Shown piece by piece: positions 32,253 through 44,607 of a stretch of DNA of 64,000 nt. The stretch covers positions 11,420,720 to 11,484,719 of the forward strand of contig OX365950.1 of assembly GCA_947247005.1 (NCBI GenBank). The letters run 5' to 3'. The stretch comes from Spisula solida (lineage: Eukaryota; Mollusca; Bivalvia; Venerida; Mactridae). A model generated the notes under the pieces. The model did not search any database, had not been told where the DNA came from, and worked only from the letters and a program-made list of their open reading frames with translations. Positions within the stretch are counted from its first letter, which is position 1. Every line of letters starts with the position of its first letter. A program made the position numbers and the translations under genes.

Positions 32253-33363
32253 GTCAGTTAAAAAAGTCATGTGTGGTAAACTGTGATGCTAATGTAGAAG
32301 TGGCAATATAGAACTTCTGATACAGGTTAGTTTGCTCAAATGAATTGTTCACCATACTATTTGAGTTTTCAATTTTATTATTTCAATAGCATACTCAACG
32401 ACTTATGTGCTTGATTTATTTATCAGTGATTGATATCTTGAGAAAGATGTAGAATGTATTCATAATTATTAATGAAAGATGGTGTAATTTAAGATTTACA
32501 ATCTCTATTGTATGGAGTTTCGTTTTTATGTGATACATCCTTTGACATGAGCTTCTTTTTTTATGAAGTGGTTCTCTTTGAGTCATATTTATATATTTGG
32601 AAAAGTAGAAATGTTGTTTGATTTATTTACAGGGTTTAATCCCAAGCTATATTGTCACACTAATACATTGGCTGTGGAGTGACTTAAAGACCTGGAATCG
32701 AACTTGACCATACCCTACGCACAATGGAAAGTGAAAACTCTTCTTCGATAAAACATCTAAACCACTGCAAGGGTTGAGGTACTTGAAACAACTATTTATG
32801 CATATATTTTAACCCTGTACTCCAATTGATGCATCTCCATGCAGATTGTTATGCATATGCCTCTTTACATGCAAAATGCATGATGTAATTGGTGTCTATT
32901 ATTTTTAATATTATCTCTTGAGATGGTGACCATTAACAATATAATGAAAGTGAGTAGACTGGGTATATATTGAGTAAAGGGTTAATGTTCATATGGTCAT
33001 AATTAACTATTTGAGATGAAACTGTTAACAATTTTACAAGCAGTATATTTGTCTTTTAGATGAGCAGATTGATAGTATGGTACTTATTTATCAAAATGCT
33101 ATTAACTGACTAATTCCAAAATAACTATTTATGGTGCCCAATTAATTATATAATAATGAATGTTATAAATTTTTTACAAATATTCTGTTTGATATTTCAG
33201 GTCATGTCAGTAATTCAGAGTTTCTCCAACTAAGTCTAGCAGTGTAACAGTTTGTCTTACATCTGAAGATATAACTGAAAGGAATATTTTTAATCGAAAG
33301 GATCCAGCTAACTTGTTTGTTGATGAGGAAAATATTAACTTTAGACGGCGCCATCATATATGA
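32253..33363 (+). ncRNA. candidate spliced transcript in the 4.8-kb element
   Basis: Three strong acceptors and two donors occur in order: tttttttcag-type acceptor before 32253 with exon to 32325 (tacag|gttagt); tttatttacag before 32633 with exon to 32778 (tgag|gtactt); gatatttcag before 33201. With the 30158 donor this gives a plausible four-exon RNA. Exon 3 contains an ATG reading MESENSSSIKHLNHCKG then stop. A separate frame at 33214-33363 reads ...TSEDITERNIFNRKDPANLF... to a TGA and is unrecognised. AATAAA near 34450 could end the transcript. Coding potential is weak; transcription is inferred. Confidence 0.35.
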
Positions 33364-34683
33364 CTCAATTATTATGACCGACCAGATTTTCCGAGTCATC
33401 TGTTTACTAAAAGACATTAATTTCAATTTGGACTGAAGCATAACTTCTTTTGTCATTTTTTGAAAATATTACCATGGCAACCAAATTAAACAAAATTTAT
33501 AATGTGCATGTTTCCATTATGATGACCATTCTGTGAACACATGCATATGTGCATAATTATGTTCAGTAATTTTGAAAAAAATATACTTTATTCAACATTT
33601 TGGGTGAAAGTGTTTGTTGCCATGGTAACAGTTTCAAGATAGAAAACATTATGAATGTTGTTGTTTTTGTAAACTCATTATTTTTATAAATGAGAAACAT
33701 TTTCCAAAAAAAATGTGCTTCGAAGCAAATTAGACTTTGCATATCCTCTATATTTAAGAGGTTAAGAAGTTATTCTAACGTTGCTAGGCAACACAACTTC
33801 ACTAGTATTAACCAAATTTAATTGTTTGTGGGCTCAATTGATTATAAGCAGTATTACATCAGAAAATACCACAATATTGTGTAGAATGAAGTGCATTTAT
33901 CTAAAAAATATACATATTAGAGTTGGAAATAGTAACTGCATGATATGGTTTCCATGACGACACGTGTTAGTTTATATGTGATTCATTTTCTAATTTAATT
34001 ATTTTGTAAAGCTAGTAAAGAGGTTCTATCACCTATTCATTGTCTTTTACCTAAAGCATGAAGTTCTTAGATAGGTATTACAACTTCAGGCACAGCATGC
34101 ATGCACAGTAGTGTAAGGTGTGACGTTTTGGCACGGTGCTCCTGATCACCTTCCATATTTCATTCGTATTTTATTCCAAAACTAGACGGTGAAAGTTTTC
34201 AATTTTTTTATATATGTTTGCCAAAATAGTGTACATAATTTAAATGTAATAATTACCTAGTGGCCCCTAGAAAGAAATACAGAATTTACTTAAAGCATGA
34301 GAACACTTATATTTTTTTGTCAGAAAAACAGCATTTTAGGGGGGGGGGTAGGAAATATTTTCGCAATTATTTTTTGTTTGTTTCGTAGAAATACCACAAA
34401 CTTACCATTTTTGTTTAATATAATGTCTGTTCAATTGTTTTAATCAACAAATAAATTGAAAATGAAAAATTGCACGTGTATTTTGTTTCTTTTCTAAAGC
34501 TTGTTATGGTAAACCTAAAGGCCTACTCTGGACGGATCCCCAACAATACGAAATCGTGAATATTTTGCTTAACTGACGGTGAAATCTCTTCAAATTTTGC
34601 AAACAAGTGTCAAATATGATGTATAATAAAATTGGATAATGATTGAATACATTTTCAAAAGTGTCCATTAGTGTGTGAAATCC

Positions 34684-34826
34684 TTAATTCTCGCGCTTTT
34701 TATGGTCTTAATTCTCGCGCTATTCATGGTCTTAATTCTCGCGCTATTTATGGTCTTAATTCTCGCGCTATTTATGGTCTTAATTCTCGCGCTATTCATG
34801 GTCTTAATTCTCACGCTATTTATGAA
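34684..34826. repeat. 24-bp satellite, right part (about 6 units)
   Basis: Same unit, orientation and register as 29529-29866, starting exactly at TTAA after the inserted element. Confidence 0.95.
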
Positions 34827-34919
34827 TAGCTGTTCATGAATATTCGCCAGATAATGAGATATGGATGGATGCATGCTGTAGTAAGCCCCATACGTTTAAT
34901 GTACATAATTATGCTCAAT

Positions 34920-36488
34920 GTCCAAGCTCTATGCGCTTTGCTTGAAGTGTACAGCCACCCAGAACTCATAGAGACATGCTAGAGCTCTTTGCTTATAGTG
35001 TACAGTCACCCCGAACACAGAGAGACATGCTAGAGCTATTTGCTTATAGTGTACAGCCACCCAGAACTCAGAGAGACATGCTAGAGCTCTTTGATTTTAG
35101 TGTACAGTCAACCTGAACACAGAGAGTCGTGTTGGAGCTCTTTGCTTATAGAGTACTGCCACCCCGAACACAGAGAGACATGCTAGAGCTCTTTGCTTAT
35201 AGTGTACAGTCACCCCGAACACAGGGAGATATGCTAGAGCTCTTTGCTTATAGTGTACAGTCACCCCGAACACAGAGAGACATGATGTAGCTCTTTGCTT
35301 ATAGTGTACAGTCACCCCGAACACAGAGAGACATGCTAGAGCTCTTTGCTTATAGTGTACAGTCACCCTGAACACAGAGAGTCGTGATGTAGCTCTTTGC
35401 TTATAATGTACCGTCACCCTGAAAACAGAGAGGTAGGTAAGAGCTCTTTGCTTATAGTGTACAGTCACTTTGAACACAGAGAGACATGCTAGAGCTCTTT
35501 GCTTATAGTGTACAGTCACCCCGAACACAGAGAGTCGTGTTGGAACTCTTTGCTTATAGTGTACAGTCACTCTGAACACAGAGAGACAGGTAAGAGCTCT
35601 TTGCTTATAGTGTACAGTCACTCTGAACACACAGAGACAGGTTAGAGCTCTTTGATTATAGAGTACTGCCACCCCGAACACAGAGAGACAGGTCGGAGGT
35701 ATTTTCTTGTCGTGTACAGCCATCCTGAACACAGAGAGACAGGTTAGAGCTCTTTGCTTATAGAGTACTGCCACCCGAACACAGAGAGACAGGTTGGAGG
35801 TATTTTCTTGTCGTGTACAGCCATCCTGAACACAGAGAAATATGTTTGTTCTTTTTGCTTGTAGTGTACAGCCACTCCGAACACAGAGCGACATGTTGGA
35901 GGTCTTTGCTTGTAGTGTACAGCACCCATTAACACATGGAGACATGTTTGTGCTCTTTGCTTGTAGTGTACAGCCATCCTGAACTCAGAGAGACAGGTTG
36001 GGGATCTTTGCTTGTAGTGTACCGCCACCCTTACCACAGAGAGACATGTTGGAGGACTTTGCGTGCAGTGTACAGCCATCCCGAACACAGAGAGACATGT
36101 TGGAGGTCTATGCTTGTAGTGTACCGCCATCCTTAAAACAGAGAAACATTTTGGAGGTCCTTGCTTGTAGTGTACAGCAGCCCTTAAAACAGAGAGACAT
36201 GTTGGAGGTATTTGCTTGTAGTGTACAGCCACCCTTAAAACAGAGAGACATGTTGGAGGTCTATGCTTGTAGTGTACCGGCATCCTTAAAACAGAGAAAC
36301 ATTTTGGAGGTCTTTGCTTGTAGTGTACAGCCATCCCGAATACAGAAAGACATGTTGGAGGTATTTGCTTGTAGTGTACAGCCACCCTTAAAACAGAGAG
36401 ACATGTTGGAGGTATTTGCTTGTAGTGTACAGCCATTTGAACACAGAGAGACATGTTGGAGGTTTTGGCTTACAGTGAACAAACATCC
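34920..36488. repeat. 51-bp satellite, about 30 copies in two subfamilies
   Basis: The unit is approximately aacacagagagacatgctag + agctctttgcttatagtgta + cagtcaccccg. Copies up to about 35660 carry gctctttgcttatag; later copies carry ggaggtctttgcttgtag, with mixed units between about 35660 and 35950. Because 51 is a multiple of three, long open frames appear on both strands (for example the repeated Cys-Leu-Ser-Val-Phe minus frame); these are satellite artefacts. Confidence 0.93.
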
Positions 36489-37544
36489 ACGCACTAAGTT
36501 ACACACATGACGATGTAGGAGTTCTATGCTTGCCAATACTAGTATATCACTGCATGTTTCGTGTACGAAAAGTAAAATATCGTACAGAGAAGGTCTGTTT
36601 ACTTACAATATACTTACTGACGTTATGCATGCGGCTATTAAAATCAAGATGTTATCTGATTTGATATCAACATTAAAACCCTGAGATGGTGCGTTTGTTA
36701 CACGGTGTTAATGAATAACTGTCAAGCCGTTAGTATTTTTGCATGTTATATATTTGCATACTAGTATGGAATGAGTTATAAATGTTGCAATAATTAATGA
36801 ATATTTCATCGTGGTGGTGTATATATTAACTCTACATAATTACAAACAATCTAAAATTGGTGGGAATTTTTTCATGTTGAGAATGTCGTTTTAAATTAAT
36901 TTAGCCTTTAAGAGCCATATAAACGGTAAAATTTGCATTTTAAGTTAAAATTATCAATGAAATATGACTTAGGCAGCGCATTGGTTAACCTGTCAACGAT
37001 CGACCTTGAGGGTTTCCTTCTCATTTCCGTTACGTACTGTTATGCTTTTGTGGCAACCGTCATCAGCTTAATAACCCTATAATATCACAACGGATTATTT
37101 TATCACTGGCTTTTGTCATACACTTAATCAACGTAGATATAGTTACACATAGAACTTTGTTATAAAACCGCATTTTGCAAGCAAACAGCCAATTCCCACG
37201 GTACTCATGGCTCGCCTTGAATGGACCCCGTTACATCGTATCGGATGAATTTCCATTCATTATTTCTTCTCAATGAATATTCTCTGTGAAAGTATCATGT
37301 TTATCCCAAACAAATTCAGTTTTTGTACTATTTAATAAACAGACAGTTGACTGCCTGGTCAAAGACTGGTAATCATTCACCAAGTATTAGCTTGACAGAT
37401 GATCCAACTTTGGGCTTACATAGTCATCTATAACAACATAACAATATGCAGGCTTCTGTCACACATTCCGTCGGTATCAACTGAGTCATCCTTTTTGATT
37501 TATTACAACATTTCAGTTTAAAGGTTATTTTTTGTTCAAGTGTA
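36489..37544. other. intergenic sequence
   Basis: AT-rich; nothing recognisable was found. Confidence 0.5.
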
Positions 37545-37870
37545 CGAAGGGTGTTCGAAAAGAAATGCAACTCCATGATTTTTGCACTTATTGCATTCTA
37601 CCCATTTGCCCAATGTCTTCACTTGGGTAAAGTTTGGTTTACTTCCATTCATTGGTTTGGTCATAATGTATGTTTAATATACACTTACCCATTTGCACTA
37701 AGCTAAAAACGTTCGGGAAAAAACGTTTAGCAAAACTGACTGAAAAACATGCCTGATATCGAAGAAAGGTCTAATCTTGGATTGAGTGACCTTTGTTATG
37801 CTGTTATGGATGACCTTGCGAGCCCAAAGTTTAATCATCTGTCATGAGCGGGAGTGGTTTTAATGTTTAA
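37545..37870 (+). mobile_element. mariner-like transposon end (remnant)
   Basis: TA followed by cgaagggtgttcgaaaagaaatgcaac resembles a mariner-family terminal repeat. No transposase frame and no clear opposite end were found. Confidence 0.35.
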
Positions 37871-38028
37871 AAGGTCCTCAACTTTGGAATTGGACGCTAC
37901 AGTTTGCTTAAACTTTCAGAAGCAGTTCAAAAGAGTCATGTCTTTCTAATGCCAAAATATCATGATTTTCATAATTTTGTCACTAAGCCCGGTTTTCCTG
38001 GAAAACGGGTAAATTTATACGCACATTG

Positions 38029-38324
38029 GGACCGTTTTATCAACGTACTTACGAACGTTCTTTTCGTAAGAATTGCGTACGAATTGCGTACGAACTTCGT
38101 ACGAACGTATAAGCGTTTTATCAATATTTTCGTACGTCTCTTTCTACCTCACCTTGAAGAGCGCGGACTGGTTCACTACACTTACGAACGTTCGTATGCG
38201 TAAGATCGCTGCCGTGCGTACGAACGCGTTGATAAAACGGTCGTAAGAATATTCGTAAGAAGATTCGTACGAACAATTCGTATCGTACGAACGAACGTTC
38301 GTACGAATATTGATAAAACGGTCC
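38029..38324. mobile_element. 296-bp palindromic foldback transposon
   Basis: Ends ggaccgttttatcaa and ttgataaaacggtcc are perfect inverted repeats, flanked by cattg direct repeats at 38024-38028 and 38325-38329 (or ATT if the repeat is taken as 1 base longer). The interior is almost entirely tacgaacg/cgttcgta-type inverted repeats, and an internal copy of the end motif occurs near 38113 and 38226. It has no coding capacity. Confidence 0.75.
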
Positions 38325-38329
38325 CATTG

Positions 38330-41300
38330 GTCGCAACCTTGTGCGAATTACATGTTAGTAGAGCATGGGATTAGTCATTAAACATCTGTGTACCAATTAT
38401 AGTAAGCTATAATACATTTCACAATCGACGCAAAATCAGTTGACTAATAACCAAATAATTCATAAATTATTCAACTAGGAAAAGTAAGATGGCACTAAAC
38501 TGAAATTATTGTCACAAACAATATAGTTCTTCATAAAACGAGCTAGCTGTAAATTTGTCACTCTCGTGAGGTTTTCATCACATTCTAACTTGTATACGAT
38601 TTCAACTATCACTTAAGTGAACATTCTAGCACGCCGGTGTGGTTCTATACAATGGAAAGTCTCTCTTTTTAAAATAATATCAACTCAGTGGACATTATTA
38701 TGATACCGTTGTGCTGAAATTTATTTCATCATTTGCTGGAAAAAAGAAGTACATATCTAGCCCACCCGTCAATGGATGTATTAAAATTTAAATGTAATTG
38801 CTTAAATGCGTAGTTGATGAAAAACATTCGATTTGGGAGCGGTGTAATTTGCTGCATACGTTGGGAGACTAATAACAACAGGTTTTCTGCAGGCATGCTA
38901 TGCGATCGGCACGGCTCCAGTGGCTTTTTGGGTAGGCTGCCCAAGCTACAGAACGCATAGGTCGCGGTTAAGGTTAGCCAAGCTGTTTTATGGAAGTTGC
39001 TAAAATATGGTGAACTACTTTTGAAATTACAAAAAAAAATAAACTGACACTTTATTCCACATCTGACTCAGAGATGACAACACCTGAAATTTATATAGCA
39101 TGTGTTATCTTATATACGCAATATGTAATAAAAACGATATAAACGCTTGCAATGTTATATATATGCATGTTGCATGTACCAAGTTTAAAATAGAAAGAAA
39201 GTTCAAAAATAAATCTAATTCATCCGTATGTAGAAAATTGCAGTTTGTTCCAATATTTTGAATACAGCAAATATTCGTTTAAAATCTGCATTGAAAGTGT
39301 AAAATATGCCATGGAAGCTACAATAAATTATGGTTAAAAGTTAAAAAGAGTATGACGTATTCATGGGATAAATAGCAGGTCCTTCCCAAGTGGTAACACA
39401 GTTCCTAAAAGCCAGAATTGCCTTTCACCCATTGCTATATATCATAGTTTGGTGTCTTAAAACATTATAGTGTTTATATGTTTGGCCAGTATTGTGTTAC
39501 TTGAGAGAGTGTGGCTTGTACAATGTAAAAGGTGCTTAAATTCCACTTTAAATTATTGATATTGCAGTTACGTTTAAGCCCCTTAAGCACAACCCATAGC
39601 ATAGCCCTAGCGCCTTAACAAGATCTGGATAGTAGCATCATGCATGTACCCACCTTGTGAGTGGTAATCTAGGTAAATCATGGGCATATCAGTCTGTATC
39701 TGGCATTTCATAAGTCAATCATTGTTCAGAAAGTCGATGTCTCACAAATCAAAGTGTCCCTTTAAATATGGATGTATGGATGGCGGCATTTTATATAAAC
39801 ACTTCATTGCTGGAGGATCACTACGACCATTGGTACCAGTAATCAGTACAGTATATACTGCAAAATGTCTCACTATTTTCAAAGCTTAACCACAGCTTAA
39901 TTAGTACACTACGTGAATTTTAAGCATTCATTAGTTTTTTGCAATAATACCGTACATTGAAGACCTCCGTCGTTGTGAACTATTTCCCGACAGTTTTTAT
40001 TTTCATTGTGCAATGTGTCGTAAAAGCATCTTGCAATACCATGCACTAATTTCAGAATACTTAATGACTAAATGCGTTGATTAAAGTTGACGAATCAATG
40101 CAATTTGTATTAAAAGTTTGAAGCCGATTTCGTTTAAGATAAAAATCATGTTAGGATATTTGAATACAGTAGATAGACGGGGTACTCTACATGATAGACG
40201 TGTAATCTACATTTAATGTATCAAACTGTCAACTTCACCGTTACACGCTGTCGTTAACTAGTACACTGATTTTAAAACTTGGTTTTTACAAAAAGGGAAA
40301 ACCTTTTAGAATCACAAAGATGTAGAAATTTACTACAAATCGATGAAATAGAGGAACATATTGTTGAAACTACAACGCTAACTAAACAATTGGTTGATCT
40401 ATCTCAACAGTATAATTATGGCAGTAACTATAACTTCAACGCGATAAATTGCAATACAAAAACAAACACAAAATCCGCTATATTTATCGTTTCTGATTAT
40501 TTAGGAGCATGCACACTTTATATGTTGTGCCAAATGTTTGAATGCTTTCCCAGGCAAATGTTACGGTCCTTGATTTTAATCGATAACAAAAATACAGGCA
40601 ATTTGTGTTTGTTTTTGTACAGCAATTTATCGCAATATATAGTTCGTGCTAGATAATGTGGCAGTCGAGTCTATTTCACGACAGGTAATACATGATATGG
40701 ATTACAGATAACTTTAAAAGAATGTAATTGTTTGTTGTTTGTCCGTTTCATAAAATACTATGTAAGTGGTATCTGTTTAAATACAGACTTAATATGGACT
40801 AGTGTTTGTTTACCTTTCAGACCAGTATGACTGCCTTGTGCAACTAATCCTTTACCATCCATTCAACGACAAAATTTAACATTTAACATAGACAGTTATC
40901 CAGGCAGTTAAATTGCTTGGCCTTATCGTCATGCTTGACTAATTACAATGTAATATAAGCACTAAATAATTGCAAGTAGTTATGTATGCTGTAATAGCTC
41001 AGGTGGTAACGCACAGGAATTGTAACTGAGCGATTCAAGTTCAACCCATCAAAGAAGTCTTTAGTATTTTTTGAATTCATCACAATATTTTTAATGTTAT
41101 TTTCATATTCTTTTCGAGAGAGTTTATAATTTGTTAATTATATATTTTTCTTGGTTTGTGATGGTCATGATAAAATTATTTTTAATTCAATTAAACTTTT
41201 ATGACAAGAACACACAATCAGTACAATACAAAAGAATTTTACATCACTTCATCTGCTGTATCATGGTCTGAGTTACAGTCACACTCAGATAATGTATCTG

Positions 41301-43933
41301 TAGTTACAATACCTAAGTACTAGCAATCAAAATTAGTGTGCTTTAATTATAATACGTGTACACAGCACGTTGATTGTGTACATGTATATTTAGGATATAC
41401 ACTCTTTAATAATAGACTTAATAACTTTAATTACAGGTTTGTATCACTATTGGATAGAACTGATTATTTAAGACATTTTTCTGTAAAACTCTTAGCTTTT
41501 AAATTTATAAAGATGAGAAAAAGAAATTAAAATAATACATATAACTCGACAAGGTTTCGAACTCGCGGCCAAAAATATCGAACTCGTCAGGAAGTATCTA
41601 CGCACTAAACAGTATGTTTGAATTGGTGGATGGTTAGAATGATTTATAATCACAAACCTTAACCATGGTTTACCTAATTCAATCAATTGACATTGTCCAC
41701 ATTGTGTCACGTGACTGCCACATTATCATGCACGGACTATAGAGTTATACCCTAATACGTCACGGGTATGTTTATTTTCAATTTACCAAAACATTAGATT
41801 AAGCCCGAACGCGTCCGATTTCCAACACAGTAAAGTAACATGACGTGATGAGACGTGAGGTGACATGTCTTGAGGTAACGTAACATAACATAAAGTTAAC
41901 TAATATTGTATAAGACTGATTCCTTTCTTTGATTGCTTGAAATAATTATTAAACTCCGAGTACATGTGTTACATGTAATTGTAAATGTACCAGGTGTTTT
42001 ATCATTAAAAAGGAATATTCTACTTACATAAATAAACATAAAGCAACTACTTTCGTGTTAATTTTCAATGGAACTTAAAACGATATTGATCTTATGTTCT
42101 TTATTTTTCTACAATAAAAATATATTCAAATGGTGTCTCATAATTTTTAGAACAACTCTTTTTTATATGCTTGTAGATTGTAACCTCTCAAAATCGGTCC
42201 TCATTAAACAGTATCTCTCATATGACCATTTTGTTTCAGAATAAACCATATGCGTTTTACCTTTCCAGAGCAACAACCTCTGTATATCACCTAAACTTCA
42301 TGTATCCCAATGAATGTCGCTTTAGAGAGGTTGTACTGCATTGCAGTATAAATAAAATACATTAGAAATGCATTAATATACCGTGACAATTAGAAAATTC
42401 TTAAAACATACACTCAGCAGTCGATTGAACATTATCACGAACCCTTACCACAGCAATATTTATCATATAACTATAATAACAATATATCACGTGCTAATAA
42501 TAATAATAATAATAATAAAACATGTAATAACATCTTTATGTGCGAGAGGTACAAAAATAATTAATCCGTAGCACTCTATCATGGAAATTATTTTTAAATT
42601 CCAAAGCTTTGAAAACATTCATAGGTTGTAGAAATCTTGAAGGTTGTTAATTCAATTCATACACTCTGGAATGCAGATTACCGAATGATAACCTTATGGA
42701 CCGAACACGCGTATGTGCAAGTCCTTGTGGAGCGCGACAGATGTTTCACCAGATAAAATACACACAAAAAGCAGGTTTCCTCTGACAGTAATTAATAGTA
42801 ATATGTGACGATAATCAATACTCTGAACCTGCTAGATAATTAACTAAAGAAGCAGACATGTATATTCCAGCTTAAAATGTTAACATACCTTTTTGCAAAT
42901 CTTTGACTCTGATAGCCTATATTTGACTGCAATTGGGGGGGGGGGGATATCATCAAATAATGTAGGTTCAGGAGTTGTCGCTCTAATACATCTAGGGTCT
43001 GGAAAAGACTAGAATCTAGATAATCGATAGAACTATTCATGTAGTATAATATTGTGTAGCTCTAACCACAGTAGAACGAATTCTTTAGATATTGTAAGAT
43101 GACCGTAAAATTAAGACCACCTTTGTACGTCCATTTTCTTTATTCAACCTTGGCAATAAGACTTATTCAATAGATCGACCCCAGTCAAGTTTTCAAAAGT
43201 TCCAATTGCTACATGCTATTATTGAGGTTTTACTGTAATTATTAACCGAGCTAGCCGCAGGTTTCTGACTTAAATAATACATTTTAAACATTTGAAGCTT
43301 AACTGATTCCAATGTGTTATTCTCAGTGGACCTTTGTCAAAACTTTACTCTCCAAAATTAATGTACAGAATTGTAATTTTCATTTAATATATTTGTTGCA
43401 TTTCAAAACTATTGGTCGATTTTGAAGATTCTAAGCTTCCGTGTTATTGAATAGACTAATTATATAGAGTTTATTGTGTACCTCACGGGGTTTTGGATAT
43501 CGACACGTGATATTTAGAATAAAAACCAGAAACTTTGCACGAAAACATGGGGTCGAGGTTTTCCCAATTTCATTTCAGCTGTCCTACTCTTTATAGTTTA
43601 TCATTAAATTAATTTAATATAAAAAAGGTCATTAACTTTGCCCAATGCATAGCTAAAGTGGCAACAATTTCAGACAACCATGATTTTTCATGGAATTTAT
43701 CAAAAAAAAGCTACCGTATTAAGTTTCTTGCAATTATTCATACGTAACGGGGACGTATGTCTACTGAGTGCTGATTACTAAAAAATACAAACGACCATCT
43801 AGGTCAGTTTAAGGCATTAAGATAGCACACTTGTAGGTCAGAAAGTTGGTCGACCTATATAATATTATCTTGATTGACAACTGTGAGAAAACTATTATGC
43901 ACTGCACTATCATTTAAAAGTACTGTATTGAGT
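38330..43933. other. intergenic sequence
   Basis: AT-rich. A tRNA-like A/B box pair occurs at about 40991-41050 (atagctcaggtggtaacgca ... gattcaagttcaaccc) without a foldable body. There is an AAT-type microsatellite near 42497-42520 and a G run near 42937. An open frame at 40279-40656 starts like a helical protein (RNLLQIDEIEEHIVETTTLT) but has no convincing splice sites. No gene is supported. Confidence 0.5.
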
Positions 43934-44005
43934 GGCTCCATAGCTCAGTGGCTAGAGCGCCTGTCTAGTAAACAGGAGGTCGTGGGTTCGATCCCCACTG
44001 GAGCC
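43934..44005 (+). tRNA. tRNA-Thr (anticodon AGT), copy 1
   Basis: A 72-nt cloverleaf: acceptor GGCTCCA/TGGAGCC, D stem GCTC/GAGC, anticodon stem CCTGT/ACAGG with loop CTAGTAA (anticodon AGT), T stem GTGGG/CCCAC with loop TTCGATC. There is no intron. A TTTT Pol III terminator follows directly. Confidence 0.96.
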
Positions 44006-44535
44006 TTTTGCAGGAAGATTTTTCACGGTAAACTCGTTTACCAGTACATTTGTTTATTTAATACATGATCGAGATCTTGACTAACATTTTAGTTCCTGTG
44101 CATGGCTTGCTTTTGTTATCATAGTTGACTCAATTAAAACGATCGAAATTTAATGAATACTCGATTGAATATCAGCAGTACATACTGTATCGATCGGCGT
44201 AATGAAAATCGTAAATGAAAACAGCGAATCACTTCTTCAGCGATGTAACATCGGGTGTCACAATTAACAGTGTTAATAATAATGACAGCCTAGAATGGGG
44301 CAGATCATATAAAACTGTAATAAAATGTATCTGAATTCAATTATTTTCTTTTCATTTATCTTACAATCAGCCCGTTTTATTTGACAACCAGTCTAAGATC
44401 AATTCAATACATCGGTGCAAAAATCTTACGTCTGCAAGTTGTTCATTAAATGCCAGAGGCTGTGGGAAAATAAGTATTAAATATACGATATCACGCTATT
44501 GTGATAAGTGTACTCCAAGTTCGCCAAAGTCAGCT
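44006..44535. other. spacer between tRNA genes
   Basis: 530 bp of AT-rich sequence. Nothing else is seen. Confidence 0.7.
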
Positions 44536-44607
44536 GGCTCCATAGCTCAGTGGCTAGAGCGCCTGTCTAGTAAACAGGAGGTCGTGGGTTCGATCCCCAC
44601 TGGAGCC
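44536..44607 (+). tRNA. tRNA-Thr (anticodon AGT), copy 2
   Basis: Identical over all 72 nt to the copy at 43934 and also followed by TTTT, but the flanks are different. Identity of the genes with unlike flanks points to concerted evolution or to dispersal of the gene alone. Confidence 0.96.

Larger units (their letters stand above)
29867..34683. mobile_element. 4.8-kb TTAA-flanked transposon-like insertion inside the 24-bp satellite
   Basis: Terminal inverted repeats of 19 bp match at 18 positions: the left end reads C+GATTTCACACACTAATGG and the right end, inverted, G+GATTTCACACACTAATGG. TTAA sits immediately outside both ends (29863-29866 and 34684-34687). Joining the flanks at one TTAA recreates an intact 24-bp satellite unit, which is strong evidence for insertion. 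TTAA duplication is typical of piggyBac-type elements. No open frame long enough for a transposase of about 600 residues is present, so it is non-autonomous or has lost its transposase. It carries a promoter-like segment, several good splice acceptors and a SINE-like block. Confidence 0.75.

Noticed and set aside
35097..36536. Long minus- and plus-strand frames rich in Cys, Ser, Val and Phe (up to 282 codons)
   Set aside because: Produced by the 51-bp satellite, whose length is a multiple of three; both strands are open and unit drift ignores codon positions.
40279..40656. Plus-strand frame starting near 40279 with a helical-looking N-terminal half
   Set aside because: The possible acceptor (ccttttag) is modest, no donor follows the helical part, and the second half reads as random AT-rich sequence.
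41555..41640. Minus-strand tRNA-like sequence with gagttcgaaacc
   Set aside because: Only a B-box-like motif; no A box at the right distance.
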